Positions 1 to 8,672 of a stretch of DNA of 33,393 nucleotides are shown piece by piece. Where the stretch lies: positions 67,797-101,189 of the forward strand of contig JAGTQE010000004.1 of assembly GCA_018396635.1 (NCBI GenBank), read 5' to 3'. The DNA comes from Candidatus Bathyarchaeota archaeon (GTDB taxonomy: Archaea > Thermoproteota > Bathyarchaeia > Bathyarchaeales > DTEX01). Each line of letters opens with the position of its first letter. Within the stretch, counting starts at the first letter, position 1. The notes beneath the pieces are model-generated. The model saw only the letters and a program-made list of their open reading frames with translations, was not told the DNA's origin and ran no database searches. Position numbers and translations under genes: made by a program.

Positions 1-2
1 CA

Positions 3-677
3 TTTAAAAAGCCCAGAGCGATTGATGAAGTCAACGTTATTGGGACAATAAACCTCCTTGAAGAGAGCTTAAACTCTCACGTTGAAAAATTCATTTTCAC
101 ATCATCATGCGCCGTTTATGGTAGGCCAATCTACATACCTATCGACGAGAATCACCCAACAAACCCCTTATCCCCATATGGCATCAGTAAGCTCTCGGCG
201 GAGCATTACTGCAGGGTGTTCTATGAGACGTATGGGCTTAAAACCGTAATCCTAAGGCTTTTCAACGTTTACGGCCCGGGGCAAGAGCGCAGCCCATATC
301 GGGGCGTCATATCCAGCTTCATAGACGCGTTAAGAAGCGGCAGGGCTCCGGTTATATTTGGCGATGGGGAGCAAACCAGAGACTTTGTATTTATCAGCGA
401 TGTTATTAATGCTCTTATGCTTGCCCTAAAAGCTAAGGATGTTGGAGGGATGACATTCAATATAGGCTCCGGCGTAGAGACGAGCATAAATAAAGTCGCC
501 GAATATCTACTGAAAATTTTTAGGTTAAATGTTAAACCAATTTATGCCGAGGCGAGAGCTGGCGACATAAGGCGTAGCTGCGCAAACATAAACAGAGCTA
601 GAGAGATTCTGGGATTTAAAGCAAATATATCATTGGATGAGGGTTTAAAGAGATATGTGAAGGCGCTAGCGTGGTGA
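3..677 (+). CDS. NAD-dependent epimerase/dehydratase (GalE-like), 5' truncated by window edge
   Basis: This is the C-terminal two thirds of an extended short-chain dehydrogenase acting on a nucleotide sugar. The frame is open from base 3, so the start and the N-terminal NAD-binding GxxGxxG lie outside the window. The visible part carries the catalytic serine region (SSCAVYG, about nt 99-119) and the catalytic YxxxK (YGISK, nt 177-191). It also carries the family's later landmarks RLFNVYGPGQ, FGDGEQTRDFVFISD and FNIGSG. These features fit UDP-glucose 4-epimerase or a related 4,6-dehydratase/epimerase; the substrate cannot be fixed from sequence. It ends five bases before the next gene, a GT2 glycosyltransferase, and a GT4 follows. 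The likely job is therefore supplying an activated sugar for surface glycan or protein glycosylation. The family assignment is firm, the exact reaction is not. Confidence 0.88.
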   Translation, partial: FKKPRAIDEVNVIGTINLLEESLNSHVEKFIFTSSCAVYGRPIYIPIDENHPTNPLSPYGISKLSAEHYCRVFYETYGLKTVILRLFNVYGPGQERSPYRGVISSFIDALRSGRAPVIFGDGEQTRDFVFISDVINALMLALKAKDVGGMTFNIGSGVETSINKVAEYLLKIFRLNVKPIYAEARAGDIRRSCANINRAREILGFKANISLDEGLKRYVKALAW

Positions 678-681
678 ATTG

Positions 682-1464
682 ATGGAGAAGCCGCTGGTCT
701 CAGTTATCACTTGCGCCCACAATGAGGAAAAATACGTTGGAAAATGTCTAGCAAGCGTTAGAAGAGCCTTAAAGGGCATTAATGGCGAAATAGTTTTCGT
801 CGCCGACCGATGTAACGATAATACCGCGGAAATAGCGAAGAGATTCAACGTCGAGAAGCTTATAATTAAGACGTGGAAGAGGTGGAAAAACAGCTACGCC
901 GAATCCCTACAAACAGGATTCCTCAATTCCTCAGGAAAATACATAAGCATAGTAGACGCGGACATAATTCTACCAGAAAATTTCTTCAAGGAAATGCTGC
1001 CATTAATCAGAGGAAATATAGCATCAGTCTCAGCGAGAGTAGAAACCTACCCCTCAACCCTGCTTAATCGCATAATTTATGCATGGGAAAAAACTCATGA
1101 AATAACTCCCTTCCTAAGGGAGCCACGAGGGGCTGCACGAGTTATAAAAAGAGATGCTCTTTGCAAGATTAATGGATTTAAAGATAGCAGAGCGCCTGAC
1201 ACATATATTGACTTGGAATTGAGAAGAAAAGGCTACAGAAGTCTGTATTATGATAAAGTTAAGGTTTGGCACATTCGCGAAGTTACCTTAAGAAAAGTTG
1301 TAAATGGTCAGCTATTTTCTGGCTTTGCGAGATATCAATTGAAAGTTAGCTTTATGAGAACGTTAGCTCACTCTATTTTTAGGCTTCGCCCATTAGTCGC
1401 TTGCGGATGGCTAATAGAATGGCTGAGAGGAGAATTAGATGAGAGTTGCAGTTGTTGTAGATAA
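682..1464 (+). CDS. Glycosyltransferase family 2
   Basis: A 260-residue GT-A fold glycosyltransferase that would transfer a sugar from a nucleotide or lipid-phosphate donor. The N-terminus has the nucleotide-binding strand VSVITCAHNEEKYVG (residues 6-20). VDAD at residues 91-94 is the metal-binding DxD-type motif. The C-terminal part lacks a clear membrane segment, so the enzyme is probably cytoplasmic or peripheral. I chose ATG 682 over TTG 679 because GGTGA (673-677), which includes the stop of the previous gene, sits four bases upstream as a ribosome-binding site. The end overlaps the next gene by 26 bases, suggesting translational coupling. The donor and acceptor are unknown; dolichol-phosphate sugar synthase-like activity is one alternative. 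Confidence 0.87.
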   Translation: MEKPLVSVITCAHNEEKYVGKCLASVRRALKGINGEIVFVADRCNDNTAEIAKRFNVEKLIIKTWKRWKNSYAESLQTGFLNSSGKYISIVDADIILPENFFKEMLPLIRGNIASVSARVETYPSTLLNRIIYAWEKTHEITPFLREPRGAARVIKRDALCKINGFKDSRAPDTYIDLELRRKGYRSLYYDKVKVWHIREVTLRKVVNGQLFSGFARYQLKVSFMRTLAHSIFRLRPLVACGWLIEWLRGELDESCSCCR

Positions 1465-2584
1465 CCCAAATTATTTTGGAGGAGGAAACAAATTCGCATC
1501 AGACCTAATAAAGATGCTCAAAATGTACAACCATGATGTGGCCCTATGTGCATGGGAAAAACCTGTGGAAGGAAAATGCTATGAAAGCTTTTTAGATATT
1601 GAAGAGGTTTATCTTCCATCATTTTTAACTAAGAAAATTAAAGGTAAACTTTGGAAGATAGCATTCGCCTCATCTTCAGCAATAAAAAAATGTATGAAAA
1701 AATTTAAGCCAAATATTATAATCAACGCCAATGTTGAGCCAGCGGCCTTTAGGGGTATAAAGGCCGCTAAAAAAGTTTTTTATTGTCATTTTCCAACAGA
1801 ATTAAAAGTCTATAAGTATACTCTCCTCTATCTTCTATATAGAGTCCCATACTGGTTCTGGCACTATAAAGAGATTGAAGCTATTGATGCGATTGTCTGT
1901 AACTCATATTACACCAAGAATATTGCTTATTTATGCTGGAAGCACCATGTTCCAAAGGATAAGTTTCATGTTATCTACCCTGCAGTTGATATCTCAGCTT
2001 TCAGAAGAGAGATCAGAAGAGAAGAAAAAATCTGCTATGTGGGAAGAATAGATGCAAACAAAGGTATCGACTATGTGATCGATGCATTTCTAGAAGTATA
2101 TGACAAGATAAACATTTCTCTAGAGATTGTTGGGGGCGTAAGTAGTCAAGAAAACGTGCGCTATTATGAGGGGATACTAAAGCCTAGAGTAGATGCTCTT
2201 CGGCGGAAAGGCTTCCCCATAAAATTAGAGGTCAATGTGCCCTACTCTCGGATAGCTGAGACTTTACTTTCTTCAAAGGCTATGGTATCCTTTAATCCAG
2301 AGGAACATTTTGGCATAGTTCCAGTTGAGGCTCAAGCAGCTGGCTGTCCACCCATAGTGGCTAGGGGAGGGGGACAATTGGAGACAGTTAAGCATTGCGA
2401 GACAGGTTTTCTTGTGGAAAACCCCCAAGAAATTAGCAGCTACTTGGTGGCGTTGTTTGAGGATAACAAACTCTGGTCGAAGATTAGCGAGTCTGCAAGA
2501 AAATGGGCCTCAAAATTTTCCCTAGAGAATATTGCAAGGGAATGGGATGCCCTTCTTTCTTCACTTTCCTCAGAGGTACATTAG
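1439..2584 (+). CDS. Glycosyltransferase family 4 (GT-B fold)
   Basis: A 381-residue GT-B retaining glycosyltransferase. The N-terminal Rossmann half begins MRVAVVVDNPNYFGGG with the glycine-rich acceptor-side loop. The C-terminal half has YVGRIDANKGID (about 200-211), the usual start of the nucleotide-sugar domain. EEHFGIVPVEAQAAG follows, holding the E-x7-E pair (E289 and E297), and then a VARGGGQ loop. The general form resembles ALG11 or archaeal mannosyltransferases, but the sugar is not determinable. It starts inside the end of the preceding GT2 gene, behind a GAGAGGAG ribosome-binding site. Its stop overlaps the stop of the convergent MFS gene by four bases. With the upstream epimerase and GT2 it makes a small glycosylation operon. 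Confidence 0.9.
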   Translation: MRVAVVVDNPNYFGGGNKFASDLIKMLKMYNHDVALCAWEKPVEGKCYESFLDIEEVYLPSFLTKKIKGKLWKIAFASSSAIKKCMKKFKPNIIINANVEPAAFRGIKAAKKVFYCHFPTELKVYKYTLLYLLYRVPYWFWHYKEIEAIDAIVCNSYYTKNIAYLCWKHHVPKDKFHVIYPAVDISAFRREIRREEKICYVGRIDANKGIDYVIDAFLEVYDKINISLEIVGGVSSQENVRYYEGILKPRVDALRRKGFPIKLEVNVPYSRIAETLLSSKAMVSFNPEEHFGIVPVEAQAAGCPPIVARGGGQLETVKHCETGFLVENPQEISSYLVALFEDNKLWSKISESARKWASKFSLENIAREWDALLSSLSSEVH

Positions 2585-3750
2585 TATTTTAGTGGTGCTA
2601 AAGTTATTGTTGCCGCAGTAATTATAGTTCCACCGATGATGAAGGGCAGGTTGATGTTTATTCCCGCTAGGAAGCCGCCTATAGCTGGGCCGACTATTAC
2701 GCCGATTGTTCCAAACAGCGATACCATGTTAATGTCTTTTGCCCTTTGATCATCTCTTGCATAGATTTGCATTAGCGTTTGTTGGGCTGGTGTGGATATA
2801 GATGCGCCGATAATGTCGTGCAGAAACCAGACTGCCGCCGCTGTGATTAAATTTGGAGCAAATGCGGCTAATACATGCGGTAAGCCTATGAATGTGTTGC
2901 CGATCATAAACATCATCTTATAGTTGACATTCTTCCTCGCATATAGTTTGCTTACCAGCAGCATTGGTAGGCCGAAAGTGAAATGATGTATTCCTAATAT
3001 AATGGAGAGAGCTGAAGAGTCTATTGCAAACTTCTTTAAAAAGAAGAGGGTGAAGATGAAAACGCTATGGCATATGGCGAAGCCAAGATTAAATAGCAAG
3101 CTAAAGGCGCATAGAATTTTCAGTTCCCTAGAAATATCAAACCTATACGTTTCCAGCACGCTCCTTCTAGAGACCATCGGTCTGGCAGGCTCATCCACAA
3201 GGAGCTGAAATATTAGGAAGGCGCAAAAAAGCAGTAAACTAATGAAGATAAAGGATCCCTGAAAGCCTAAGATGAGTATTAAGGGGCTTGTGGCGAAGAA
3301 ACCTAGACCTGATAGGATAAGTTCTATGCCCTGAATCCTCGCAAAAATTTTTGCGTAGCTAGATCTAAAGTGCTCAAATATTAACGCATTTTGCACAGTC
3401 GCCCTTAAGCGGAGACCAATATCATCAACGATCTTCACTGCAGTTAGTTCCCAAACACCCCTCAGAAAATAGATTAGAAATGAAGATATTGAGTTCAAGA
3501 GCATTGCAACTGAGCATAAAGTCTTACGCCTCCAAACATCGGCATGTACGCCGATAAAAACCGTTACGAGAAAACCTATGAGACCGGAGACCGAGATCAT
3601 AGCTCCCATTGTTGGAAGAGATATCCTAAGATAGTCAAGGTATAATGTGAAGAGCAAACCGAAAGCCCCGGTATAAAAGCCGATTATCGCTAAAATTACC
3701 GCAATAGCAATAAGGTTTCTGCTCATAATGCTCCTATTTCTGGAAGGCAT
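2581..3750 (-). CDS. MFS transporter (12-TM)
   Basis: A 389-residue protein made almost wholly of hydrophobic segments separated by short charged loops. The motif GVHADVWRRKTL, between the second and third segments, matches the conserved MFS loop 2-3 signature (G-x3-D-R-x-G-R-[RK]). A comparable loop near the middle (SKLYARKNVNYK) marks the second half. Secondary transport of a small molecule across the cytoplasmic membrane is expected; the substrate is unknown and drug export is one option. The ATG at 3750 has no ribosome-binding site, but an AT-rich box near 3774-3785 lies about 29 nt upstream, fitting a leaderless transcript. The alternative ATG at 3726 has AGGAG four bases before it and would give 381 residues. 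The gene converges on the GT4 gene and is not co-oriented with any obvious partner operon. Confidence 0.85.
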   Translation of the reverse strand: MPSRNRSIMSRNLIAIAVILAIIGFYTGAFGLLFTLYLDYLRISLPTMGAMISVSGLIGFLVTVFIGVHADVWRRKTLCSVAMLLNSISSFLIYFLRGVWELTAVKIVDDIGLRLRATVQNALIFEHFRSSYAKIFARIQGIELILSGLGFFATSPLILILGFQGSFIFISLLLFCAFLIFQLLVDEPARPMVSRRSVLETYRFDISRELKILCAFSLLFNLGFAICHSVFIFTLFFLKKFAIDSSALSIILGIHHFTFGLPMLLVSKLYARKNVNYKMMFMIGNTFIGLPHVLAAFAPNLITAAAVWFLHDIIGASISTPAQQTLMQIYARDDQRAKDINMVSLFGTIGVIVGPAIGGFLAGININLPFIIGGTIITAATITLAPLKY

Positions 3751-3892
3751 AAAACATTACTTTTACATTGGTTTAGTTAAAGCTTTCTCAGCAAATTCAT
3801 GAAGCGGCACAAGCCACGGCCACCAAATAAAAGATATTGGAGAGAGTCATAAAGGCTAGAAAAGGAAAGATTTTTGAGATATATTGGAAGAT

Positions 3893-3905
3893 GGCGCTAA
3901 GCGCT
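3893..3905. repeat. Palindrome GCGCT-A-AGCGC, copy 1
   Basis: An intergenic 11-nt hyphenated palindrome (3894-3904) within a 12-base string, GCGCTAAGCGCT, that recurs exactly at 14366-14377 upstream of the hydrogenase operon. Here it lies about 30 nt beyond the dehydrogenase stop and about 145 nt upstream of the MFS start. It could be a regulator binding site or chance. Confidence 0.3.
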
Positions 3906-3935
3906 ATGAAATGGCTATTGTTGGCTCCAAGGCGT

Positions 3936-4952
3936 CTACGCTAGAAAACTAAGTTTCGTGTAATCCACCGCGTTTAATGGTTTTTCGCCAGAAAAGAACC
4001 TCCTGAAATCTTCTACGATGACACCAAATAACATGCTTCTTCTTTCATCGGATAGTCCGGCTATATGTGGCGTAAGAAAAACATTTTCACCTAACTCATA
4101 GAGCTGGTTTTCTGGCGGCAGCGGTTCCTCCTCAAAAACGTCCAGCGCTGCCCCCGCTATCCATTTTTCCTTTAGGGCTTTGTATAGGGCCTTTTCATCC
4201 ACTAAGGCGCCTCTCGCAGTATTTATAAGAAAAGATGTTGGCCTCATTCTTCTAAGCTCCTTTTCGCCTATCATGTGATATGTTTCAGGTGTTAGGGCTG
4301 CGTGTAAGCTAACTATGTCGGAATTTGACAGCAGGTAATCCAAATCGGTCTTCTCCACTTTATAATCCTTTAGCTCCTCTAGCGATACGTAGGGGTCAAA
4401 AACCAGAATTTTAACATTAAATGGTCTGAGGAGATTGACGAGCTCACGGGCAACAGCGCCAAATCCAATTAAGCCTACCGTCTTATTTCTAAGGTCATAT
4501 GTTTTTTCAGTTCTCTCCTCTTTATACCTCCAGTTTTTTCTCCTCATGGCGTTTATATATTGCGGTATGGCCCTCAAACAGTTTAAGATCATGGCTAAAG
4601 TGAACTCGGCAACTCCAACAGCTATGGCTGATGCCGCATTAACAACAACTATACCTCTCTTAAAAACTTCCTCTGTGACATATGGTTTCACGCTTCCAGC
4701 GGCATGACCTATAATTTTAAGCTTATTGGCTTTGTTTAAAACTTTCTCAGTGAATTTTGGAGAGCCCCAGCTAGTTATACAGCCGTCAATATCAACTATA
4801 AGATCTGCAAGTTCATCCTCGCTTAGATTTCTATCGTAGGGGTTAAATATTATTTCAGCAATTTCTCGAAGTTTATTCTCATCCTCAGGCCTTGAAACCT
4901 GTCCATATAATCTTCTTGGAATCGTTACTAGAACCTTAACTTTTTTGTCCAA
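3936..4952 (-). CDS. D-isomer specific 2-hydroxyacid dehydrogenase (phosphoglycerate dehydrogenase-like)
   Basis: A 338-residue NAD(P)-dependent oxidoreductase that interconverts 2-hydroxy and 2-keto acids. The central nucleotide-binding loop reads GLIGFGAVARE (about 160-170), a GxGxxA form of the usual GxGxxG. The catalytic set is complete: Arg247 in NTARGAL, Glu276 in DVFEEEP and His296 in TPHIAG. The length fits the family without the C-terminal ACT domain of serine-pathway phosphoglycerate dehydrogenases, so a catabolic reductase is as likely as SerA. It uses a TTG start at 4952 behind a strong GGGAGG ribosome-binding site. It lies 16 nt after the TIM-barrel isomerase gene in the same operon, which suggests a shared sugar-acid pathway. 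The substrate is unknown. Confidence 0.88.
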   Translation of the reverse strand: MDKKVKVLVTIPRRLYGQVSRPEDENKLREIAEIIFNPYDRNLSEDELADLIVDIDGCITSWGSPKFTEKVLNKANKLKIIGHAAGSVKPYVTEEVFKRGIVVVNAASAIAVGVAEFTLAMILNCLRAIPQYINAMRRKNWRYKEERTEKTYDLRNKTVGLIGFGAVARELVNLLRPFNVKILVFDPYVSLEELKDYKVEKTDLDYLLSNSDIVSLHAALTPETYHMIGEKELRRMRPTSFLINTARGALVDEKALYKALKEKWIAGAALDVFEEEPLPPENQLYELGENVFLTPHIAGLSDERRSMLFGVIVEDFRRFFSGEKPLNAVDYTKLSFLA

Positions 4953-4968
4953 CTTTCCTCCCTCAGAT

Positions 4969-5772
4969 CTATAATTTGCTAAGGATACCCCTTAGAAAAG
5001 ATACGTCTCTTCTGGTGATCTCTATGATTCTTTCGATGCTCTCATGATACTCGCTATGGAGTGATACTGGGCCATTAAAGCCTATATCCTTAAGTATTTT
5101 GAAAACACTCTCCCAGGGAACCAATCCATCTCCTAGAGGAACAGTTCTAGCAACCCATCCTTGATCAGTTTTAAACCAGCCGAAATCTTTTACGGCAACC
5201 ATAACTATTTTGTCGCAGAGCATGTCCATGCCCATTAGCCACCCGGCAAGTCCCCCCTCAACAGCCATATGCCCTGGATCTATATATGCGCCAATATGCT
5301 TCGGCTCAAACCCATCAAGTATCAAATCCACCACCGCAGGCTCAGCCGTTACAAACATGCCTGAATGTATATGAAGCCCAGCAGTAACCCCATAGTTTTC
5401 ACAGAGCTTTTCAATCTTCTTAAGATTCTCACGAACCTCTTTAATCTGCCTTCTGATATTTCCGAACCCCTTATACCTCCAATATCCTAGTTTAATATAT
5501 TTTATTCCCAGCTCCGATGCCCTAGAAAAAGTTTCCTCAGCATACGGCTCATCTGCAGATGTTATAGCCGTCGTTATCATAGGTACACTTAAATTCATCT
5601 GCTTAAAAATCTCCAGAAATTTAGGGAGCTTCTCTGAGATATCCTTCGGCTCTATATGTCCTCCGGGTCTAACCGTTAGGTCAATGCCCTCAAACCCCAT
5701 ATTAGATGCCAGGGACGCAAACTCCTCAATCGGCATTTGCTGAAACATTTTAGAGAACAATATTATCTTCAT
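4969..5772 (-). CDS. Sugar phosphate isomerase/epimerase (xylose isomerase-like TIM barrel)
   Basis: A 267-residue protein of the AP-endonuclease-2/xylose isomerase-like TIM barrel family, which uses a divalent metal to isomerise or epimerise sugars. Candidate metal ligands lie at barrel strand ends: GLHIHSG, AYIDPGHM, VAVKDFGW and VSLHSEYH, the last giving the C-terminal glutamate. It begins MKIILFSKMFQQM. The ATG at 5772 is preceded by GGAGGT with a good spacer. It is the first gene of a two-gene operon with a 2-hydroxyacid dehydrogenase. It is a distant paralogue of the epimerase at 14804-15592, with which it shares fold but little sequence. The exact substrate is not inferable; hydroxypyruvate isomerase-like activity is a possible alternative. 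Confidence 0.82.
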   Translation of the reverse strand: MKIILFSKMFQQMPIEEFASLASNMGFEGIDLTVRPGGHIEPKDISEKLPKFLEIFKQMNLSVPMITTAITSADEPYAEETFSRASELGIKYIKLGYWRYKGFGNIRRQIKEVRENLKKIEKLCENYGVTAGLHIHSGMFVTAEPAVVDLILDGFEPKHIGAYIDPGHMAVEGGLAGWLMGMDMLCDKIVMVAVKDFGWFKTDQGWVARTVPLGDGLVPWESVFKILKDIGFNGPVSLHSEYHESIERIIEITRRDVSFLRGILSKL

Positions 5773-5818
5773 AACGTTCTACCTCCATCTACTTCTATAC
5801 TACCTTAAGGGCGACACG

Positions 5819-5826
5819 CTTATAAG
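5819..5826 (-). promoter_or_regulatory. Probable TATA box of the isomerase-dehydrogenase operon
   Basis: CTTATAAG on the minus strand, about 50 nt upstream of the ATG at 5772. A start about 25 nt downstream would leave a short leader containing the GGAGGT ribosome-binding site. Confidence 0.45.
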
Positions 5827-5988
5827 ATCTACAACTTGTGGTTTCAACGATCTCCAACTTTGTTTTCAGTCTCTAAATTATTCTATAGAAATGGATGACA
5901 GTTTATGCGAGCGTCTAAAGTTTAACTGGTAATGGAACCATTCCTATTAAGAAAACAAAGGTAGCGCATTAAGATAAAAGAGCCGGGA

Positions 5989-5997
5989 TTTTATAAA
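5989..5997 (+). promoter_or_regulatory. Probable TATA box upstream of the NuoC-like gene
   Basis: TTTTATAAA lies about 55 nt before the ATG at 6048, in an otherwise empty divergent region (5773-6047). The predicted transcript would carry a leader of roughly 30 nt without a clear ribosome-binding site. Confidence 0.4.
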
Positions 5998-6047
5998 CAT
6001 CAATTTTATTAGAGGACAAAAGATCATTATACATTGGGTTTCCTAAG

Positions 6048-6482
6048 ATGTTTAAGGTAGAGGCGGAGGCAGTTAGGAGACTGCTGGATCGATTCCAGCA
6101 TCGTATATTGGATTTTTCAGCCCCTAAGATTAATCGCGTTTTCATTCTTATAGATAGAGAGGATCTTAAAGAGGTTGTAAGGTTCCTAGTAAGCGAGGGC
6201 TTCATGCACCTATCAGCTATCACAGCGCTCAATGCCGGAGACAGCATTGAGATCCTCTATCATTTTAACGGGGGCAGCATTCTGGCGACCTTACGCGTTA
6301 AATTACCCCAAAATGATTACATCATACCTACAATAACGGATCTTATTCCAGGGGCTATGCTGCATGAACGTGAAGCCCACGATCTCTTTGGAATTAGGTT
6401 TGAAGGAAACCCGGACCTAAGGCCATTAATCCTGCCAGAAGATTGGCCGGCAGGTATCTATCCTCTGCGTAAAAAAGATTAG
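6048..6482 (+). CDS. Hydrogenase subunit, NuoC/30-kDa-like (CooU/EchD type)
   Basis: A 144-residue soluble subunit homologous to the complex I 30-kDa subunit (NuoC). The diagnostic stretch MLHEREAHDLFGI (about 104-116) matches the family signature E-R-E-x2-D-[LIVM]-[FY]-G. The acidic-aromatic tail LPEDWPAGIYPLRKKD resembles the end of NuoC-like proteins. In HycE and HyfG of enterobacteria this domain is fused to the large subunit; here it is separate, as in CooU and EchD. It docks on the catalytic large subunit, which is encoded in the facing operon at 12658-13878. It heads the plus-strand arm of the hydrogenase locus, with a 200-nt gap and a separate promoter before the next subunit gene. 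The start has no evident ribosome-binding site. Confidence 0.85.
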   Translation: MFKVEAEAVRRLLDRFQHRILDFSAPKINRVFILIDREDLKEVVRFLVSEGFMHLSAITALNAGDSIEILYHFNGGSILATLRVKLPQNDYIIPTITDLIPGAMLHEREAHDLFGIRFEGNPDLRPLILPEDWPAGIYPLRKKD

Positions 6483-6602
6483 GATGAAAAATAAAACGTA
6501 ATCGCATAGTTAATTTTCTACTCTTTCAGTGTTGGCAATTCAAAGTTATCAGTATTTTAGGGAATGGTAATGCGTAATTGATGAAGAATATATGGTGCAG
6601 TA

Positions 6603-6613
6603 AAGTATATAAT
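6603..6613 (+). promoter_or_regulatory. Probable TATA box for the membrane-subunit genes
   Basis: AAGTATATAAT in the 6483-6681 gap. Transcription would start near 6635, upstream of the GGTGGAGG at 6665-6671. This suggests the three membrane genes can be transcribed apart from the NuoC-like gene. Confidence 0.4.
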
Positions 6614-6723
6614 TGGTTTTGTTAATCTGATTTTCTGAAGCATAGAGGCTGGTGTCGCCATAAAGGTGGAGGCTGAGGATAATTATCTTAGCTGAGTATT
6701 ACCCTCTAACGCTCGCGGCAATA

Positions 6724-8670
6724 TTGATGCCGATTATCGTAGCCATTTTATCTCATCCTATCGCTCGAGCCCCAAAGATTGGAAATAGTTTGGCGAAGGC
6801 TTTATGTGTTATCACATCCTACGCCACGCTTCTAATGTTGCTTAGATTAGCTCAAATAGTGGTGGAGAAGGGGCCAGTTGTAAATTCTTTTCCAATAGCG
6901 TCCTTGCCTCTTGGAGAGCTTGTGTTGACAGTTTATGTCGATGAGCTGGCATTAATTCCCACAGTTTTCTTTGCATTGTTCGCATCTGCCGCAATAACTT
7001 ACTCCGTCAAGTATCTTAGCCCAGAAAACAAGTATCGCCCAGTGCCAAACACCTTTAATAGAGGCTTTTCATTCATGCTGCTTTTTCTAGGCTCATTAAT
7101 AGGATGCTGCTTCTCAGGCAACATGATATTCTTCCTAATCTTCTGGGAGATAACAAGTATCTGCTCATTCTTCCTCGTCGGCTTCTGGCAAGACGATCCC
7201 AAATGCGTAGCAGCCGCCTTTAAAACCTTTATTATGCTGCATATTGGCACATTCGGCTTATTAATTGGCTCAATACTAGCATACCTAACTGTCGGAACAT
7301 GGGAAATTCATGCCTGGAGCCACAGCCTTCCCAATCACCCCATTATGCCTCTAGTGATTTTACTGTTTCTTATTGGACTTTTACCTAAAGCCGTCCAATT
7401 CCCATTACACAGCTGGTTTCCGGATGCAACGGTTACGGCAACTCCTATAATAGTTTATGTTCACAATGGTTTCATATCGGCTCTATACGCTTTCCTGAGG
7501 TTTTTTGGTCAGATATTTGCTCCCTCAATTAGATCCGCAGAGATGCTCCCCGCACTATCCCTGATTTTCGGCAACCCTAGTATTTTGGCATTCATAATGT
7601 CCCTTGTAGGCGCCCTAACATCCATCTTAGCGGCATTCTTCGGATTACTGGAGAATGAAAGCAAAAGGGTTGTAGCGTATTGCGACATCTCCGCGTTGGG
7701 GAGCACGGTTATGATCCTTGGATTTGCCACGTCTCTAGGGTTTGTCGCCGGTTTACTCGGTATGATTTATCATGTTCTTTTCACTGCGCTCATATTTCTG
7801 GCTCTAGGCGGAGCGATATTTCAGGTCGGAAAAACATCGATGGATTTTATGGGAGGATTAAGCAGGTATATGCCGATCACAACCACCATTGGAACCATAG
7901 GAGCCCTTTCTATGGCTGGTTTTCCCTTTCTCGGCTACTTCACAGCCTTATGGCTTGGGATCTACGCCGCGTTAGAATTGAATGCTCTAATATTTATCGT
8001 TTTACTCTTGTTCAGCTCTATTCTAAAAACCGCCGCCATCCTAAGAATGATAAATACTGTTTTCTTCGGCAAAGCCATGGAATATAAGGGAAAGATTACT
8101 GAACCATCTGCGTTAATGCTATTTCCAATGCTTCTTCTCCTAACATGTCTCTTCGTCTTTGGAGCTTATCCTCAACTGCTACTAAACCACCTGGTGATAC
8201 CGGCAGTAAGCCGTTTGCAGCCAGACTCTAAATTAATATTGGTGATGGGCGACATCATCGCAGGGGCCGGTCTCTGGAACCCGCTTCTAGGCACGCTCAT
8301 CTTCCTATTATATTTGGGCTTGGTTGCCACACTAATTTATTTGGCTTTAAAGAGAGGAGCGGTTTATGCGGAAAAGGCTTATGTCAGAAGAGAAGAGACC
8401 TTTAAGCCGTTTATCTGTGGAGAGGACGTGAATCTGCTGGATGAGGTTCGCGCCCGCCATTTCTATCACATCTTCACTAATGTTGTAAAGATTGACGCAA
8501 TCTGTCATGCCCTTAACATTGACAGGTTTTATTACGCGTTGGCGGAAAAATTCTTCGCTTTTTGTAGAGGATTGCTCCGCTTGGATATTCGACAGAAATA
8601 TTTTCCCGCAGTTTTATCCTTCACTCTTGGAGCTTTAATCATGATAATATTAGCGGTTCTGGTGGGTTAA
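6724..8670 (+). CDS. Hydrogenase membrane subunit, NuoL/HyfB-like proton-conducting antiporter family
   Basis: A polytopic protein of 648 residues or slightly more, of the Proton_antipo_M family, with around 16 hydrophobic segments. It should form an ion-translocating channel of the hydrogenase. Family landmarks are Glu142 in FFLIFWEITS (TM5), Lys222 in LLPKAVQFPLHSW (TM7) and His247 in VYVHNG (TM8). The C-terminal extension carries FICGED, typical of HyfB/CooM-type large antiporter subunits. The TM12 position that is usually lysine is Thr354 (HVLFTALIFLA). The frame is open back to 6664, and the only good ribosome-binding site (GGTGGAGG, 6665-6671) faces ATA/ATT codons at 6679-6684. The true start may therefore be upstream, at a non-standard codon, rather than at TTG 6724 or ATG 6727. 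It is followed after two bases by the HyfE-like gene. Confidence 0.88.
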   Translation: MMPIIVAILSHPIARAPKIGNSLAKALCVITSYATLLMLLRLAQIVVEKGPVVNSFPIASLPLGELVLTVYVDELALIPTVFFALFASAAITYSVKYLSPENKYRPVPNTFNRGFSFMLLFLGSLIGCCFSGNMIFFLIFWEITSICSFFLVGFWQDDPKCVAAAFKTFIMLHIGTFGLLIGSILAYLTVGTWEIHAWSHSLPNHPIMPLVILLFLIGLLPKAVQFPLHSWFPDATVTATPIIVYVHNGFISALYAFLRFFGQIFAPSIRSAEMLPALSLIFGNPSILAFIMSLVGALTSILAAFFGLLENESKRVVAYCDISALGSTVMILGFATSLGFVAGLLGMIYHVLFTALIFLALGGAIFQVGKTSMDFMGGLSRYMPITTTIGTIGALSMAGFPFLGYFTALWLGIYAALELNALIFIVLLLFSSILKTAAILRMINTVFFGKAMEYKGKITEPSALMLFPMLLLLTCLFVFGAYPQLLLNHLVIPAVSRLQPDSKLILVMGDIIAGAGLWNPLLGTLIFLLYLGLVATLIYLALKRGAVYAEKAYVRREETFKPFICGEDVNLLDEVRARHFYHIFTNVVKIDAICHALNIDRFYYALAEKFFAFCRGLLRLDIRQKYFPAVLSFTLGALIMIILAVLVG

Positions 8671-8672
8671 TC

